DNA of 64,000 nucleotides, taken from contig JAGTTD010000005.1 of the NCBI GenBank assembly GCA_018398585.1, positions 5,635,355 through 5,699,354 of the forward strand, written 5' to 3'. The translations under genes were made by a program, and so were the position numbers. Shown here piece after piece: positions 1 through 12,399 of the stretch; position 1 is the first letter of the stretch, and every line of letters starts with the position of its first letter. Below the pieces are notes generated by a model that was not told the origin of the DNA, did no database searches, and was given only the letters and a program-made list of their open reading frames with translations. Source of the stretch: Simmondsia chinensis (taxonomy: Eukaryota; Streptophyta; Magnoliopsida; Caryophyllales; Simmondsiaceae).

Positions 1-202
1 TTCACACACCCAACATCATCACTGGATAGAAGTTCATATCAAGAAAGTTTCCAACTTTAAGTATTACCAACTCTGGAGCATATAAGTAATCGGGAATTAA
101 TATGTGGTAGTACTAGAATGGTATATAGTAGCACTAAATATAATTGCATCACTATAAAGTTAACATGAGAAGTGAAACGAGCAAACCATCTGTAATCAGT
201 AC

Positions 203-3200
203 CTGATAAGCAAGGGTAAATGCATTGTTGACATTTCTTTTCTCAAGTTCTTCCATTATCAGATCCACACATTCCTCCATCTCAGCCTTATATGGGTCAC
301 CAGCTTCTTCCACATAAGCTAATGGCACTCCATGAGCACTGAAGAATATCATGACCTGTAATGCACATACGTAAACTAAAATTGCAAGAATAATTAAATG
401 AAAATGATTCTTAAACTTGATCTGAGCTAGAAATTATTATAATACAGCCTCATGGGTATGTCCCTCGATTAAAGTTGCTACATATGGCAAAAGAATTAAT
501 TTTATATAAAGCTATATGATTATTTAAAATCTGGTTTCAAATGTACATAAACTAGTAAGACTCCCTCAGGTGCATGGATCGACAACTGAGATTCAGGCTC
601 TATTTGATTGGACGAAAAACTTTTCTCCTATAAAGATTGTCAACTAACAATTATGTTTTCTTTTTTCTTTTTTTGATAGAATACTTTATTTCTTTTGTTT
701 GATTTTGGGATAACAATTTCATTATATAAATTTGTATATAAATCAGTTTGATACATCTGAAGTCGATTTGAGACTAAAGGCGTACAATCAAGACAGAAAA
801 GGTTATCCCACTTGTGAAAGAAAATCCCATTCCTTTCTTTGAAAAGAAGTCAACTTATTGGTAACATTTTCCCTCTAGGTCATTTTTACAAGCTATACAC
901 AAAAACAGGAGAGAAAACTCTTTCTGCCTGGTTAAACGAAGCCTCAAAGGAAACATCGAAATCAATTTCCCGGAATTATATCAAGGCATAAATAGGCAAT
1001 TACCTCTTCAGGACTGGTAAATTTTTTCAGCTCCTTTTCAATTAAATCAGCCATGGCCTTAACATATCCTCCACGCTGATACCAGGAAGGAATTACCGTA
1101 TGTTGCATGTTGACTAGGTATTCATCTTCCCTACATGCCAAGATTTATGTTTCTTCAAGCTGCTAGTTTGAAAGTATTCATGTAGAACAACTGTTTGCTA
1201 GCGGAAAATACCGAAATATACTCTCCAATAGTCGCAGGCTTGAACCACTGGTTGATATTGAGAATTGTGGATAAAGAGGAAGCACCACAAGCTTTGTAAT
1301 ACCATCTCTTTTTATCTGCAAATTGCAGGACACGTAAAGATAAACAGCCATCAATATCTAGTATTCGTGTAAAAAGCCACCTTGACTTAACTCAAGAAAA
1401 ACACCAAGATAACCAGAAGAGATAAATCAGCTTGTTCATAAAGTTCAGAAATAGCACAAATAATATATGATAACGTTCATGCAAATTATAAGCAATACAA
1501 ATTCAAGCTCCCATTTGTTAATGGAAAACATTTTCTCAATTCTATTGTTTGCTTGCATCATTTCATAGCAACAACTATAAATACAAAAAATATTTTCCTC
1601 CATTGAGCAAAAATTCACCTCCCTCAACGAAAGGGGAAAACATTTTCCTCCATGGAGGAGGGTCAACGTTTTTCATTATAATCTCACGTCGTATATTTTA
1701 CTTCTACCTCAACTTAGTCAATCATGAACCTCACACAAATTTATAGAATGAAATCATTTTCTTTAGTTAGAAAGACACAACTTTAAGAACAAAATAATTT
1801 TAATTGAAAATATTTTGTGAATAAAACTTTTTCACAAGGAAAATGCTTTCCATTGAAACGAATGGAGCCAGAGTTATGCTCAGTCCTTTGTGCTGTGGAA
1901 AACATCTAGTAGATCAGTATATCATTCAGGATACTAATTCCTGAGTTCAGACAAATGTCCTACATATGAAGAACAGAAAAACATCAAAAAGTACAAAATC
2001 AACTATAATTCACATCCATCTCAGGATCAAGAAGTAAAAGCAACCAACATACAGAGACCACATCTAGTAATAAGCATTGGGCAATACACCTAAAAAGTCG
2101 ATAAAATATTTTTCCTCGTCTTGCTGATTGGTAATTCATTTTACAATTAAGGACATTGCATACGGTACTTATTTCATATTTGATCATTTGTATCAGGGAG
2201 TAAGGTGCGAACAAGGGAGTAGGTAAGTAGAGAACTTGAGAACTTAGTTACAAATATATATGCTGAAATCAGACAAATCTAGAAGAATGAAAAAATAATG
2301 TCACCTCTTCAATAGCTTCTTCAGTGAATGGATGCCAGTAACGCATACCGACATATACTTTTGCAGGAACATTCTTTGCAAAAAGGGCCTTCCTCAGTTC
2401 TTCAGCCTGAATATAACAACACAATGGCAGACACAACAAATTAGCATAACAATATGAATCCCCTAAAAAGCAAAATACACAAACATAATGAAATTTATTT
2501 TATATTCAGTTAGTACCTTCAATAGAAAGGCAGAGACAAAAGAGAAAAAACAACAAGTTACATAGGATTTATGCATCAAAAACTGCGGATAACTATCCTT
2601 GCCTGTGCATCCGTTATTTGCCGAAGTGGAGAACCTCCACCAATTGAGGCATAGCCTTCTTTGCTCTTGGGAGCTCTCAGAACTGATATAAGTTGAGCCA
2701 AGGGTTTTTGAAGGAACCGGAACAATCGTGGCAAGCGAATAATATCCTGTCCACTTCCGATTGTCAGAAACTAGCAGAATGAATGCAATACTGCAATCAT
2801 TTCAATATTCAAGAAATGACCAAAAGAAAGATGCATTTTAAGAAGGGATACTCATCAAATCATAACACCATAGGCATTAGTTCGAGTTATAGTATTCAAT
2901 GGACAAAGATATGAGTCCAATAGCATAAATTGATTTGAGCAGAACTCGAGACCTGAACAAGAAGCAGAAGAAAAGCTAAATACCGGATCAGCAAAAAGAT
3001 TAAACAAGAAGGGCTGCACGTCATCCAAAGTCTCTGGGCCTCCAAGGTTCAGCAACAATACTCCTATCCTCTCTTCGCCAACAAGTGGGGTTGTGGACAC
3101 ATCAGGGCTGCTAGTAGTCAATAGTGCTCCCACTGGCAACGAATACTTTTTGGGTGATTGTCCAAACACGGATTGTGCTTTAGTCAAATAACTTCCAGCT

Positions 3201-3241
3201 GTCAACTTTCTGGATCTACTAGAATCTTTACAAGCTTCCAT
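203..3241 (-). CDS. Ferrochelatase, plastid type (3' part outside window)
   Basis: Ferrochelatase inserts Fe2+ into protoporphyrin IX, the last step of haem synthesis, in plastids. Six coding exons are readable on the minus strand: 3241-2984, 2746-2603, 2406-2305, 1315-1212, 1130-1004 and 355-203. Together they give 296 in-frame codons with consistent phases. Family motifs seen are LLNLGGPET at the start of the mature enzyme, [35 protein letters not shown] and FFSAHGVP, whose His is the conserved metal-site residue. The C-terminal third lies left of base 1. The first in-frame ATG is at 3241, but the frame stays open upstream to about 3409 without an ATG, so a further 5' exon may supply the transit-peptide start. 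The intron after 2603 uses a GC donor (CAG/GCAAGG); the others are GT-AG. Family call is firm; the exact start is not. Confidence 0.93.
596..943. mobile_element. MITE-like foldback element in ferrochelatase intron
   Basis: A non-coding 348-base stretch has roughly inverted ends (GGCTCTATTTGATTGG on the left, reverse complement of the right end GGCTTCGTTTAACCAG) and a 3-base TCA on each side. This resembles a PIF/Harbinger-type MITE, but the inverted repeats are imperfect and the TCA could be chance. Confidence 0.35.
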
Positions 3242-3419
3242 TTGAACTCCAAAGCAACGACATGTCCTTTGAGAGGCATATGTAGCCGGTGGCAGCAGCC
3301 TATCACCAAAAAAATCAGTCCTCGGACAATCAAATCCACAAAGCAAAATCAAAGAAGCACAATTGCATGTCACTGAAGTTTCTGGAATGCACGTATTCCT
3401 TATCTTCACAGAATAGTCA

Positions 3420-4790
3420 TCAATGAAAGTTTCTCACTGAGTTCCGAGAGGTGAGAAGGCTAAATCTAGTAAAACCGATTATAACACGAAAGAAACCGCA
3501 CTGAAGCATTGAGATAGCACATTTGATGATTGTTTGAGTCCCAGACACAACAAAGCCAAAACATGGATGATGAAGGATCAAAAGAAAATGCACATCAATG
3601 CAATCGAAGGGAGCCAAACAGGAATCTCAAGTCATCAGTTGTCTATTAGGCAAGTCTAGTTTTAATGATAACACTTTCCCATACCTGGTCTTTTATTATA
3701 CTAGAATGTCAAATTATTGCCAGCAATTTTTTAACAGGGGCTCTCCACAGAAAATTTAAGCCCTTTACTTCACCATTGTTCGGATGGTAAGAGAGAAAAG
3801 TGAAGGGATGTGGATGAGCATTAAACCTCACAGTAGAGAATGAAATCTCCTCAAATCCAAAAAGAAAAACAGTGAACTGATTATTCACTATAAATCTGTA
3901 ATTTGCCTCTAACAGTAAAAGATAAAAAGCTATAATCGATATCAACTTGCTACACAGAAAATAACATACGGTATATTCCTTGCCCTCTCCTGCATTTCAG
4001 TCATACAAAAGGCGCACAAAACTAAGACGAATCGATTCTCCAATAGGGTTAGTCCTCAATTTCACTAAACAAGCTGCAAAACCCAAATGCTAATATTTGT
4101 TGGTTGGTGCACCAAATTCTGGTATCATCTTGCCATGCTTGTTCAATACTCGTGCTTCTAAATTCAAGTGCTCAACACATGTCCAACTTACGACACCATG
4201 TGCTACATAATTTAACCGACTTAAGACCCAACTTGGTCACCGAAGTGTAAATTCGGAAAATTTTATCACCTAACTCTAAATAAAAACCATATTTGATCAC
4301 CTAAGTGATTTAAAAATAATAAAGTTCATCACCCAAGTAAAAAATAATCTGACTTGACCAAAGAATAATAGAAGGTCAACTGACTCCAAAAAGACTTGAA
4401 GTATAAAATAGTGTCTAGTACGCCAAACAAACAAGATTATGACCTAGTAACAACTCAAAGTGGGAAGCATCTTAAGCCTAAAGGGTCAACTACTCACTAT
4501 ATTTTAATCATTTCACCATAGCCACTATGCAAATAAAATCAAAATAACAAATAAATCCGAAGCAACTTGCAAATCTATTTAAATATTCCACTTTAATTAA
4601 TCGATTATCAACACATCAACCAAAGAAAGAGATAAAAAAAAAAAGGTAATATTATTGTCATGGTAAAATTGTTAATACCAAAGTAAATTTGTGAAATTAC
4701 GTGGTCATTATTCACTGTAAATCACATTATTGCTCCGTTAATAACATTTTTTTTTGTCCTGCGAATAACAACATCCTGAAAAACACTGTT
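3420..4790. other. Non-coding stretch, probable first intron of ferrochelatase
   Basis: AT-rich sequence between the first recognisable ferrochelatase exon and its probable leader near 5.2-5.6 kb. Short open frames here match nothing recognisable. I read it as a long 5' intron, by inference from the position of the CT-rich leader. Confidence 0.4.
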
Positions 4791-4925
4791 TATAGACACT
4801 GAAATCCGAGCTCACACCTATAGTACTCCTTAATTACGATCAATCAACAACAGGACATGATATCAACACTTCTTATGAAGAGAGAGAGAGAATCGAGAAT
4901 TTTATAGTTGAATATTGCGGCCACA
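4791..4925. repeat. Direct repeat, distal copy upstream of ferrochelatase
   Basis: This segment is repeated about 397 bases to the right (5188-5330). The shared core includes GAAATCCGAGCTCACACCTA and TTAATTACGATCAATCAACA, with scattered differences. It is a diverged local duplication covering part of the probable 5' leader. Confidence 0.75.
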
Positions 4926-5187
4926 AGGGATCAAAATTAGGGAAAAATAAAAAAAGATGAAGAACTAATTTTATTATAAAATAAAATAATATATTAATTA
5001 ACCATTTTAAATAAAAGAAAGAATTTTTTATCAAAAAAATAAATAAAAGAAAGGATGAGATAGTAATTTAAAAGAAATTACAAACATTAAGGACAGTTTC
5101 AAACAGTAAGAAAATATGATAGCGCCAATTTGAACAAACTTAAGAACACAAGGCACCGACGGCGCAAATAACTCATAACCAACACTA

Positions 5188-5330
5188 TTTCTAGACAGTG
5201 AAATCCGAGCTCACACCTACAATACACCTTAATTACGATCAATCAACAACAAAACACGACAACACTACTTCTAATCATGACAGAGAGCGAAAAATGAGAA
5301 ATTTACAATCGAATTTTGCGTCCACGAGAA
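5188..5330. repeat. Direct repeat, proximal copy upstream of ferrochelatase
   Basis: Partner of 4791-4925. This copy adjoins the CT-rich minus-strand leader, so it is probably the original and the other copy the duplicate. Confidence 0.75.
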
Positions 5331-5399
5331 GTAGAGTGAATCAACGAAGAAGGAGGTTGAATCCGGGCGTTCATGTTCCCAAAACAAACCCTAATTTAC

Positions 5400-5660
5400 T
5401 CCAAATTTTACAAACCGTAGCAGAATCCGATCACCACACAGTTCTCATCCACAGCAACAGCAAAATCTAGGGAAAGAACAGAACTTTACAAAAGGAATCT
5501 GAGAGTGATTCGCAGAGGAAAGAGGAGAGAGAGAAAGGGACTTGAGAGAAGAGCAAAAAAGCAAGGTAAAAGAGGTTATCTAATCCCTAGAAATTGGAAG
5601 CTCTCCATTGCCTCTTGTTTTACCCATTCAATCTTGACCTACTCTTCTTAAATATTTGGA
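5400..5660 (-). promoter_or_regulatory. Probable ferrochelatase 5' leader and promoter
   Basis: Read on the minus strand, this region is strongly CT-rich around 5500-5540, as plant leaders often are, with a weak TATA-like ATATTTAAGA near 5648-5657. A GCTACG/GTTTGT step near 5420 would fit a leader-intron donor. A ten-codon upstream ORF starting near 5606 is present. Assignment to ferrochelatase rests on position and strand only. Confidence 0.35.
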
Positions 5661-5699
5661 AATGGAAAGAGAGAGAAATTTTTTATTTTTTGTTGGACC

Positions 5700-6074
5700 T
5701 CTTGGTTTTTTGCGTTCTTGTATGGTGGACAATTTGATATACTAGCGTAACCGTGTATGATACACGGAGAGTATTTATATTTAAAAAAAATTTAATATGT
5801 TATATTGATAATATTTTTATTATTTTAAATTTATTAACTCCTTATTAGGTTTTATAGGAAAGTTAAATAGTTAATACATAAGATTGCTTGAATTAGTAAA
5901 TAAAGGGATTTGAGGTGTGTAAAACTTTGCAATAATATACGTAAAAATTTTTTGTACAGTTGTTATTATCGAACAAAAATTATTATTATTTGAATAATAA
6001 TATAATTTATAAAATAAAAATTATAAAATTGTATTAAAGATTATGATGTTATTTTGGTAATAATATTACCCTGT
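5700..6074. other. AT-rich intergenic stretch
   Basis: No coding signal. A near-palindrome, CCGTGTATGATACACGG, lies near 5750 at the edge of the AT-rich tract; it may be a transposon terminus, but no partner end was found. Confidence 0.3.
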
Positions 6075-6083
6075 TTTTATTTT

Positions 6084-6589
6084 GGGGTGTTTATATTTTA
6101 GTACCCTATTTTTTTGATATAATTAAAAAGACCCTAACTACTTTGAATTAATAAAAAGGTCCCTAAATTTTTGTCGTATTAATAGAAAAGCCCCTCTTCG
6201 GTGTGATAACATCATTTTTCGTTGATAGTATTGATGTAACAACTGTATTTTTATTAATGTTACTGTAAAATGACAAAAATATCATTGACTACTCTTATTT
6301 TTGCTTTATAAATACAAAATTTGAGATATTCTATTAGGTGAAAATTATTTAATTTTGCTCAATTTGTTTAAAAATATGATTATTATATAATATATTTGTC
6401 ATTTTACTGTAAAATTAATGAGAAAGCAGTTGCCACGTTATTTATGTCGATGAAAAATGACTTTATCCCACCAAATATGGGCATTTTTATTAATATAATA
6501 AAAATTTATGGGTCTTTTTATTAATTCAAAAAGATCAATATTCTTTTTGTTATTTCTAAAAATATCAATGTACTAAATATAAATAACCC
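6084..6589. mobile_element. MULE-type MITE, 506 bases, long inverted ends
   Basis: The left end starts GGGGTGTTTATATTTTAGTA and the reverse complement of the right end starts GGGTTATTTATATTTAGTAC. Similarity continues about 160 bases inward, so the element could fold into one hairpin. The flanks carry an exact 9-base duplication, TTTTATTTT (6075-6083 and 6590-6598), as expected for Mutator-like elements. There is no coding capacity, so it is non-autonomous. Confidence 0.85.
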
Positions 6590-6599
6590 TTTTATTTTT

Positions 6600-7453
6600 C
6601 AAAAATTGTGGGTTTTTACTTTTGTTTTTCATTTAAAATAAAAATACGAGTTTTCTACTTTTTTTTTTTTTTTAAGTAGAAAAAATAGCATCTTTTTTGT
6701 ATAAAATTACATTTCTTTTTGGGGTGAATACCTTCAAATCATGAAACAAGTGTTTTTCCAACAAAATAGACTTGGCTAAAAAGGCTCAAAGACCGAGGAA
6801 TGGAATAAAATATTTTGAAGGGATATAATATTAACTTATTTTCTAATAAACTAGTCTAAAGGCATAACATATTATATCATCCTACGTATAATATATGTTA
6901 TCTAATTAGCACTACTTAATTCATTTCTTACTCCTAATTTAATATAAAACCTGAATTAATATTTAAGTTATGACTTAGGATAATGAACTATTATAAGAGC
7001 TAACCCATCTTATCACCATGGATTATCTCAATAACACTAGCAAACTCCTTTATCACTCATAATTAAGTATTAGTTTGTGTAAAATATTGTGCTTAGGGTT
7101 GCGTACAATCTCAATCCTGACCTTGCGTGAAAACTAATTATGTTATGCTTTATGCTACAAGCTCATAGACGAATACTAATAATTTGGATATCTTAACATG
7201 GCTATAAGCACATACAAAGAAAATCAAACAACAATCATAAATTTCTTAAAAAGGTGATTATATAGCGTAACAAAACTATTGTCAATAGCATAATATAAAT
7301 TTGAGATACATATGACTACCCGTCCTTCATCCCTAAACTAAAAGAGTTTACTCCTCCATAGGAGTTTTATACATCATAAAATCTAAAACAAAGGAAACAA
7401 TGAATAAAACTTGAAAGAGAAGACTCCCTCAATTGACGTTGACGTTGACGTTG
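6600..7453. other. Intergenic stretch without a recognised gene
   Basis: AT-rich, with no domain-bearing frame. It ends in a short tandem run of TTGACG units (about 7434-7453), into which the gypsy element inserted. Confidence 0.4.
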
Positions 7454-7787
7454 TGTCATGTACTTAGCTAGAATATTCAATATACTTGTATTCTTTGTAT
7501 TGTTAAGAGTTGGTTAGATGGTTAATTGGTTGTTGGTTGGATGGTTAATTGGTTGTAGATTGTATTTGGTTGTTAATTGGTTGTATTGGTAGCAATACCC
7601 TGCTGATTATACTGATTTGGGTATCCAATAATAAAATCATCTTCTCTTTCTTACTTTCCCAATTTCTCTTCTGATCTCCATCTCTCCTCCTCTTCCTCTC
7701 TCGTTCTCCTTCCTCTTCTTGAATTTCATGGCTGATTCAAGCCCCTTCTCTCTTCTTTTCACTCAATAATCAGGCCAAACCCTGACA
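7454..7787 (+). repeat. 5' LTR of gypsy element
   Basis: 334 bases, TG...CA, direct partner of 12400-12741. It contains tandem TTAATTGGTTGT-like units and a CT-rich downstream half. Confidence 0.95.
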
Positions 7788-7789
7788 AT

Positions 7790-7800
7790 TGGTATCAGAG
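7790..7800 (+). other. Primer-binding site (initiator Met tRNA)
   Basis: TGGTATCAGAG, two bases after the 5' LTR, is the standard plant site complementary to the 3' end of initiator methionine tRNA. Confidence 0.9.
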
Positions 7801-7881
7801 TTCGATCTTGAGCAAAAAATCCTTAACAAAACAAGCATAAAACCTAGATATGCGCTGGCTGGAGGTAGACGAAGACCCACC

Positions 7882-9450
7882 ATGGTAGCAATTGAAGGTC
7901 AGATACAAGATCTCGAGCAGCAAATGGTGGAATCACACCAGAAGTCCGAAGTTCGTCACCAACAGCTTATCGAGGTCATGCGACAAAACAACTCGCAGAT
8001 GCTAACCCTACTTCAGCAATTGGTGGCTAATACATCACATGCAGCGAACTCAGTAAAGGATCCAGAGGTAGAAGTTCATGTGCCGGAGTCCAGAGCCCAC
8101 ATAGAGCAGATGAATGCTCGGAAACCACCAATCTTGGGTGCGTGCCTTGAAACAAGTGGCAACAGTAACTCTGAGGGTTCTTATAGAGGTAACAGCTGCC
8201 AACCAAAGCCCAAGATGGACTTTCCCGTCTTTTCCGGAACTAACCCAAGGAGTTGGGTCAGGCGCTGCCAGAGATATTTCAACTTCTACCGTGTTGCAGA
8301 TGATCAGAAGCTGGGAATAGCAGCAGCTTACGTAGATGACAAGACTGATCTCTGGCTGGATGGGTTGATAGCAGATAAAGGTAGCATTGGATGGCAAGAG
8401 TTATGTGAAGAGCTCTACACACGGTTTGAGGATCACGGTGAGACTGACATTGTCAGCCAGTTCAACAAGTTGAAGCAGACCGGCTCGATTATTGAGTACC
8501 AGGAGCGCTTTGAAGAACTGAGGTCTCATATGCTAGCCACTGATAGTTCCTTCAGTGAGGGCTATTTTCTTTCATCTTACATTTTTGGTTTTGACAAGGA
8601 AATTCAACCATTAGTCAAGGCTCTCCAACCTAGCTCCCTGATAGAAGCATTCACTAAAGCCCGCCTACTCTCTCAATCCTCAGAAAACATCCTACAAAAA
8701 GCCAAGAACCTCCTCAAATCCAATGCAAACCCTATGTCCACCACATCCCATAACTCCCAAAAATATGGCCATTCAGGTAGCCGATACACCCAAAATTGGG
8801 CCAAACAACAACCCTCCAGAAACCCAAGCTTATGCTATAAATGCAATAAGCGGTACTACCCAGGGCATCGATGTGATAATCAGACCCTGCACAGTCTTGA
8901 GGCAGCTGAACTACTTGACCCCGGACCTGACTTAGAGCATTCTTCAGTAACAGAGACTGAAGAGGAGCTGAGCGTAGACACTGGTGAGGAAGGTGCCGAG
9001 GAAGTTTATGTCCATGCTCTCACAGGAAGTTCCTCTTCCAACGCCATTAAAATCCTGGGCCATCTGCATAAAAGGTCAGCCGTTATATTGATTGATAGTG
9101 GGAGTACGCACAGTTTCTTGGATCCAAGGATGGCTAGAGAAGCGGGATTCACCGTGGAGGATGCTGCACCATTGGTTATCATAGTAGCTAATGGGCAAAC
9201 AATGTTGAGGAAACAGCAGTGCTTGGCCAATTGGCAGATGCAGGGCCACAGTTTCTCTTACCGGATCAGATTGATGAAGATCGAAGGCTGTGACATGCTA
9301 CTGGGGGTTGACTGGATGAAGCAATACAGCCTAGTATCACTGGATTTCAACCAACTTAAGATTAGTTTCACCAAGGAAGGCAAGGTGGTTGAGTTGACTG
9401 GTATGAAGGAGAGTGGTACGCTGAAACTCCTCACTGACCAGAAGCTCTAA
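7882..9450 (+). pseudogene. Gypsy gag-protease segment
   Basis: The frame opens just after the primer-binding site; the first ATG is at 7882. It begins with a coiled-coil-like Gln-rich stretch, followed by a retrotransposon gag domain (about 8200-8650), a zinc knuckle CYKCNKRYYPGHRC near 8830-8875, and an aspartic protease with the active-site motif LIDSGSTHSFLD near 9085-9120. It ends at a TAA (9448-9450) that breaks the normal join to reverse transcriptase, so the gag-protease part is long but no longer fused to pol. Confidence 0.9.
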
Positions 9451-9492
9451 GGACTCTGCCAGAAGAAAGAGGAGTATTTCGTAGCTACCCTA

Positions 9493-10997
9493 TTGCTGGT
9501 ACAAGGCAAGGAAGCTCATGAGGTAAATAATTCACCCACTCCTTGTCTCATTCAATCATTGTTAGATGAATACAGTGATGTGTTTCTTGAACCCAAGTCA
9601 CTGCCACCCCCTAGGTCTCATGACCACCATATACCTTTGAAGCCTGATGCTAAGCCAGTTAGCATTAGGCCGTATAGATATCATTACCTACAGAAAGATG
9701 AGATAGAAAGGCAGCTGAAGGAAATGTTGGAAGCCTCTATATACAGCCTAGTTGTTCCCCATTTGCATCTCCTGTACTGCTGGTAAAGAAGAAGGATGGG
9801 ACCATGAGGTTCTGTGTAGACTATAGGGAGCTCAATGGCAACACCATAAAAAATAAATTCCCTATTCCTCATATAGACAACCTCTTGGATGAGCTTCAAG
9901 GGGTATCAATTTTCTCCAAACTTGGCCTCAGATCTGGATATTTCCAGGTAAGGGTTCATGAGTCTAATATACACAAAACTGCACTTATAACCCACCATGG
10001 CCACTTTGAGTTTAGGGTCATGCCTTTTGGGCTCACCAATGCCCCAGCAACTTTTCAATCCTTGATGAATGATGTCTTTGGGCCCTATCTGAGAAAATAT
10101 GTCCTAGTATTCTTTGATGACATCTTAGTTTACAGCACTTCCCTTGAGTCTCATGTTGAACACTTGAGAGTAGTGCTTCAACATCTCAGGAAGCATAAAC
10201 TCTTTGCAAAACATTCGAAATGTAGCTTTGCTCAGCCCCAAATCGAGTACTTAGGCCACATTATATCTGCCTCTGGTGTAGCTACAGATCACACTAAGGT
10301 AGAAGCTATGACTTCTTGGCCCACCCCTCGAAATGTTAAAGAAGTGAGGTCTTTTCTGGGTCTCACTGGTTATTACCGAAAATTTGTAAGGAATTATGGT
10401 AGTATTACCAAGTCACTAACTGACCAGCTCAAAAAGTGTGGGTTCAGATGGACACAAGAGGCTGAATCAGCATTTCAAAGCCTAAAGGCTGCCGTGGCAG
10501 CAGCACCAGTCCTAGTCTTACCAGATTTTTCATTGCCTTTTGTCCTTGGGACTGATGCAAGTGACAAGGGTATGGGGGCAGTACTTATGCAGCACGGCAG
10601 GCTCCTTGCCTTCCTGAGTAAAGCTCTTAGCCCTAAGAATGTAGGGCTGTCAGCTTATGAGAAGGAATTCATGGCCATTCTACTAGCTGTCTCCAAATGG
10701 AGACATTACCTTGAGCTGGGCAGCTTTAGGATAAAGACTGATCAGCAAGCCTTAAAGCACCTGCTAGAATAGAGAATAACCACAGCTATACAAAGGAAAG
10801 GCATGTCTAAGCTTTTGGGTTTAGACTACACCATCCTTTACAAAAAGGGGAAAGAAAACAAGGCAGCAGATGCCTTATCCAGAAGGTTTTCAGATTCATG
10901 TATGTCCATTTCTGTGTCTGTTGTTCACCCCACTTGGGTGAATGAGCTTGTCAAGAGTTATGAGAATGATACTTTATGTACACGGCTGATAGTTTAG
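9493..10997 (+). pseudogene. Gypsy reverse transcriptase and RNase H, broken
   Basis: The amino-terminal part is open to 9786. A frameshift near 9740 moves the reading to the frame carrying VDYREL and [13 protein letters not shown]. The polymerase motif FFDDILVYS is intact. In motif A the usual FSKLDLRSGY reads [10 protein letters not shown], so a catalytic aspartate is glycine. RNase H follows ([18 protein letters not shown]). A TAG at 10770-10772 cuts the RNase H end and another lies at 10995-10997. This copy cannot encode an active enzyme. Confidence 0.92.
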
Positions 10998-11045
10998 CTG
11001 CTCATCTCCCCTAATAGCCATCCTGATTATGTTTTAAAAAATGGA

Positions 11046-11654
11046 GTGCTAAGGTTTCATGGCAGGTTATATGTTGGCCAAAGTCAAGATATGAGAACCC
11101 AGCTTATTTCTTCTATCCACTCTTCCCCTGTTGGTGGTCATTCTGGCGTGAATGCCACATATCAAAGGTTGAAGAAGCTATTTTATTGGCCTCAGTTAAA
11201 AGCTGATGTCAAAAGAATTGTAGCTGAATGTGATACATGCCAAAGAAGCAAATCAGAGCATGTTGCCAATCCTGGGTTGCTGCAGCCCCTACCAGTTCCA
11301 AGGCAATGTTGGTCTCACATTGCTATGGACTTCATAGAAAGACTTCCCCTTTCAGAAGGCAAAGACACCATCCTTGTGGTGGTTCACTGGTTAACAAAGT
11401 ATTCTCACTTCATGTCTTTATCTCATCCTTTTACCGCCACTCGTGTGGCAAGAATATTCATGGACAATGTCCATAAGTTACATGGTCTGCCAGAAAGCAT
11501 CGTTTCTGACAGAGATAAAGTCTTCCTTAGCTTATTTTGGCAGGAGCTCTTCAAGCTATTAGGCAGCTCCCTTGATATGAGTACATCGTATCACCCTCAA
11601 TCAGATGGACAGTCTGAGAGGGTGAATCAATGCTTGGAGACTTACTTGCGTTGA
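11046..11654 (+). pseudogene. Gypsy integrase core
   Basis: A His2-Cys2 zinc-binding start (GGHSGVNATYQRL, CDTCQRSKSE) is followed by the catalytic core, with Asp in MDFIERLP, Asp in VSDRD and Glu in GQSERVN, so the D-D-E residues remain. One conserved position reads VVVHWLTKYSHF where relatives have VVVDRLTKYSHF. The frame stops with TGA at 11652 before the carboxy-terminal domain, which continues in pieces to 12089. Confidence 0.9.
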
Positions 11655-12161
11655 TTTTGTTTGGATAAGCCCAAACATTGGAATAAATGGCTTTCTCTTG
11701 CTGAACTATGGTGTAACACCAGCCACCACAGCAGCATACAGCTCACCCCATTTGAAGCCTTATATGGCTATGAAGCTCCTTAGCTGCACATGGACGCCAT
11801 TCCAGGCCTCAAACCTGCAATAGCCTCAGTAGAAGACTGGTTTAAGGAAAGAAATTCCACCCTGCAGCAGCTTAAGTGCAGACTTGAGCAAGCCAGATCC
11901 AAAATGAAATATTTTCCTGATAAAAGGAGGTCTGAAAGGGTGCTACAGCTAGGGGATTGGGTGTACCTTAAGCTGCAGCCCTACAGACAGACCTCTGCTG
12001 CCATTAGGAAGAGTCTCAAGTTCTCATCCAAGTATTATGGTCCCTTCTTGGTGTTACAAAGGATAGGCCAGGTTGCTTACAAGCTTTAGCTACCACAGGG
12101 ATGCCTCATCCACCCTGTATTCCACATTTCCCAGCTGAAAAAGAAGATTGCCACACAAGCA

Positions 12162-12371
12162 TTGGTCACTCAACAGCTGCCAAAGACATCTCTCAAGGGT
12201 GAATTGAAAGTAGCACTAGAGAAGGTGATGGCTAGGAGGATTGTGCAACGCCATATCCAAGCTTCTACTCAATGGCTTATCAAGTGGCTGAACCTCAGCA
12301 ATGAAGAGGCCACATGGGAGGACTGTAATGCCATCCGAGCTCAGTTTCCTGAATTTTTAGCTCATCCTTAA
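12162..12371 (+). pseudogene. Chromodomain-like end of gypsy polyprotein
   Basis: The last fragment contains QWLIKWLNLSNEEATWED, a chromodomain core of the type that targets chromoviruses to chromatin. It ends with TAA at 12369-12371, just before the polypurine tract. Confidence 0.75.
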
Positions 12372-12386
12372 GGACAAGGATGTGAT

Positions 12387-12396
12387 TAGGGGAGGA
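12387..12396 (+). other. Polypurine tract of gypsy element
   Basis: A purine run, AGGGGAGGA, lies a few bases before the 3' LTR at 12400 and is the expected second-strand primer site. Confidence 0.75.
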
Positions 12397-12399
12397 TAT

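Noticed and set aside
5198..5470. Plus-strand open frame of 90 codons
   Set aside because: Overlaps the duplicated block and probable ferrochelatase leader on the opposite strand; Ser/Asn/Thr-rich without a domain.
7434..7453. Short TTGACG tandem repeat as a CRISPR-like or regulatory array
   Set aside because: Only about three units and in a plant context; it is simply the gypsy target site.
8050..8397. Minus-strand open frame opposite gag
   Set aside because: Antisense shadow of the gypsy gag frame, with no domain.
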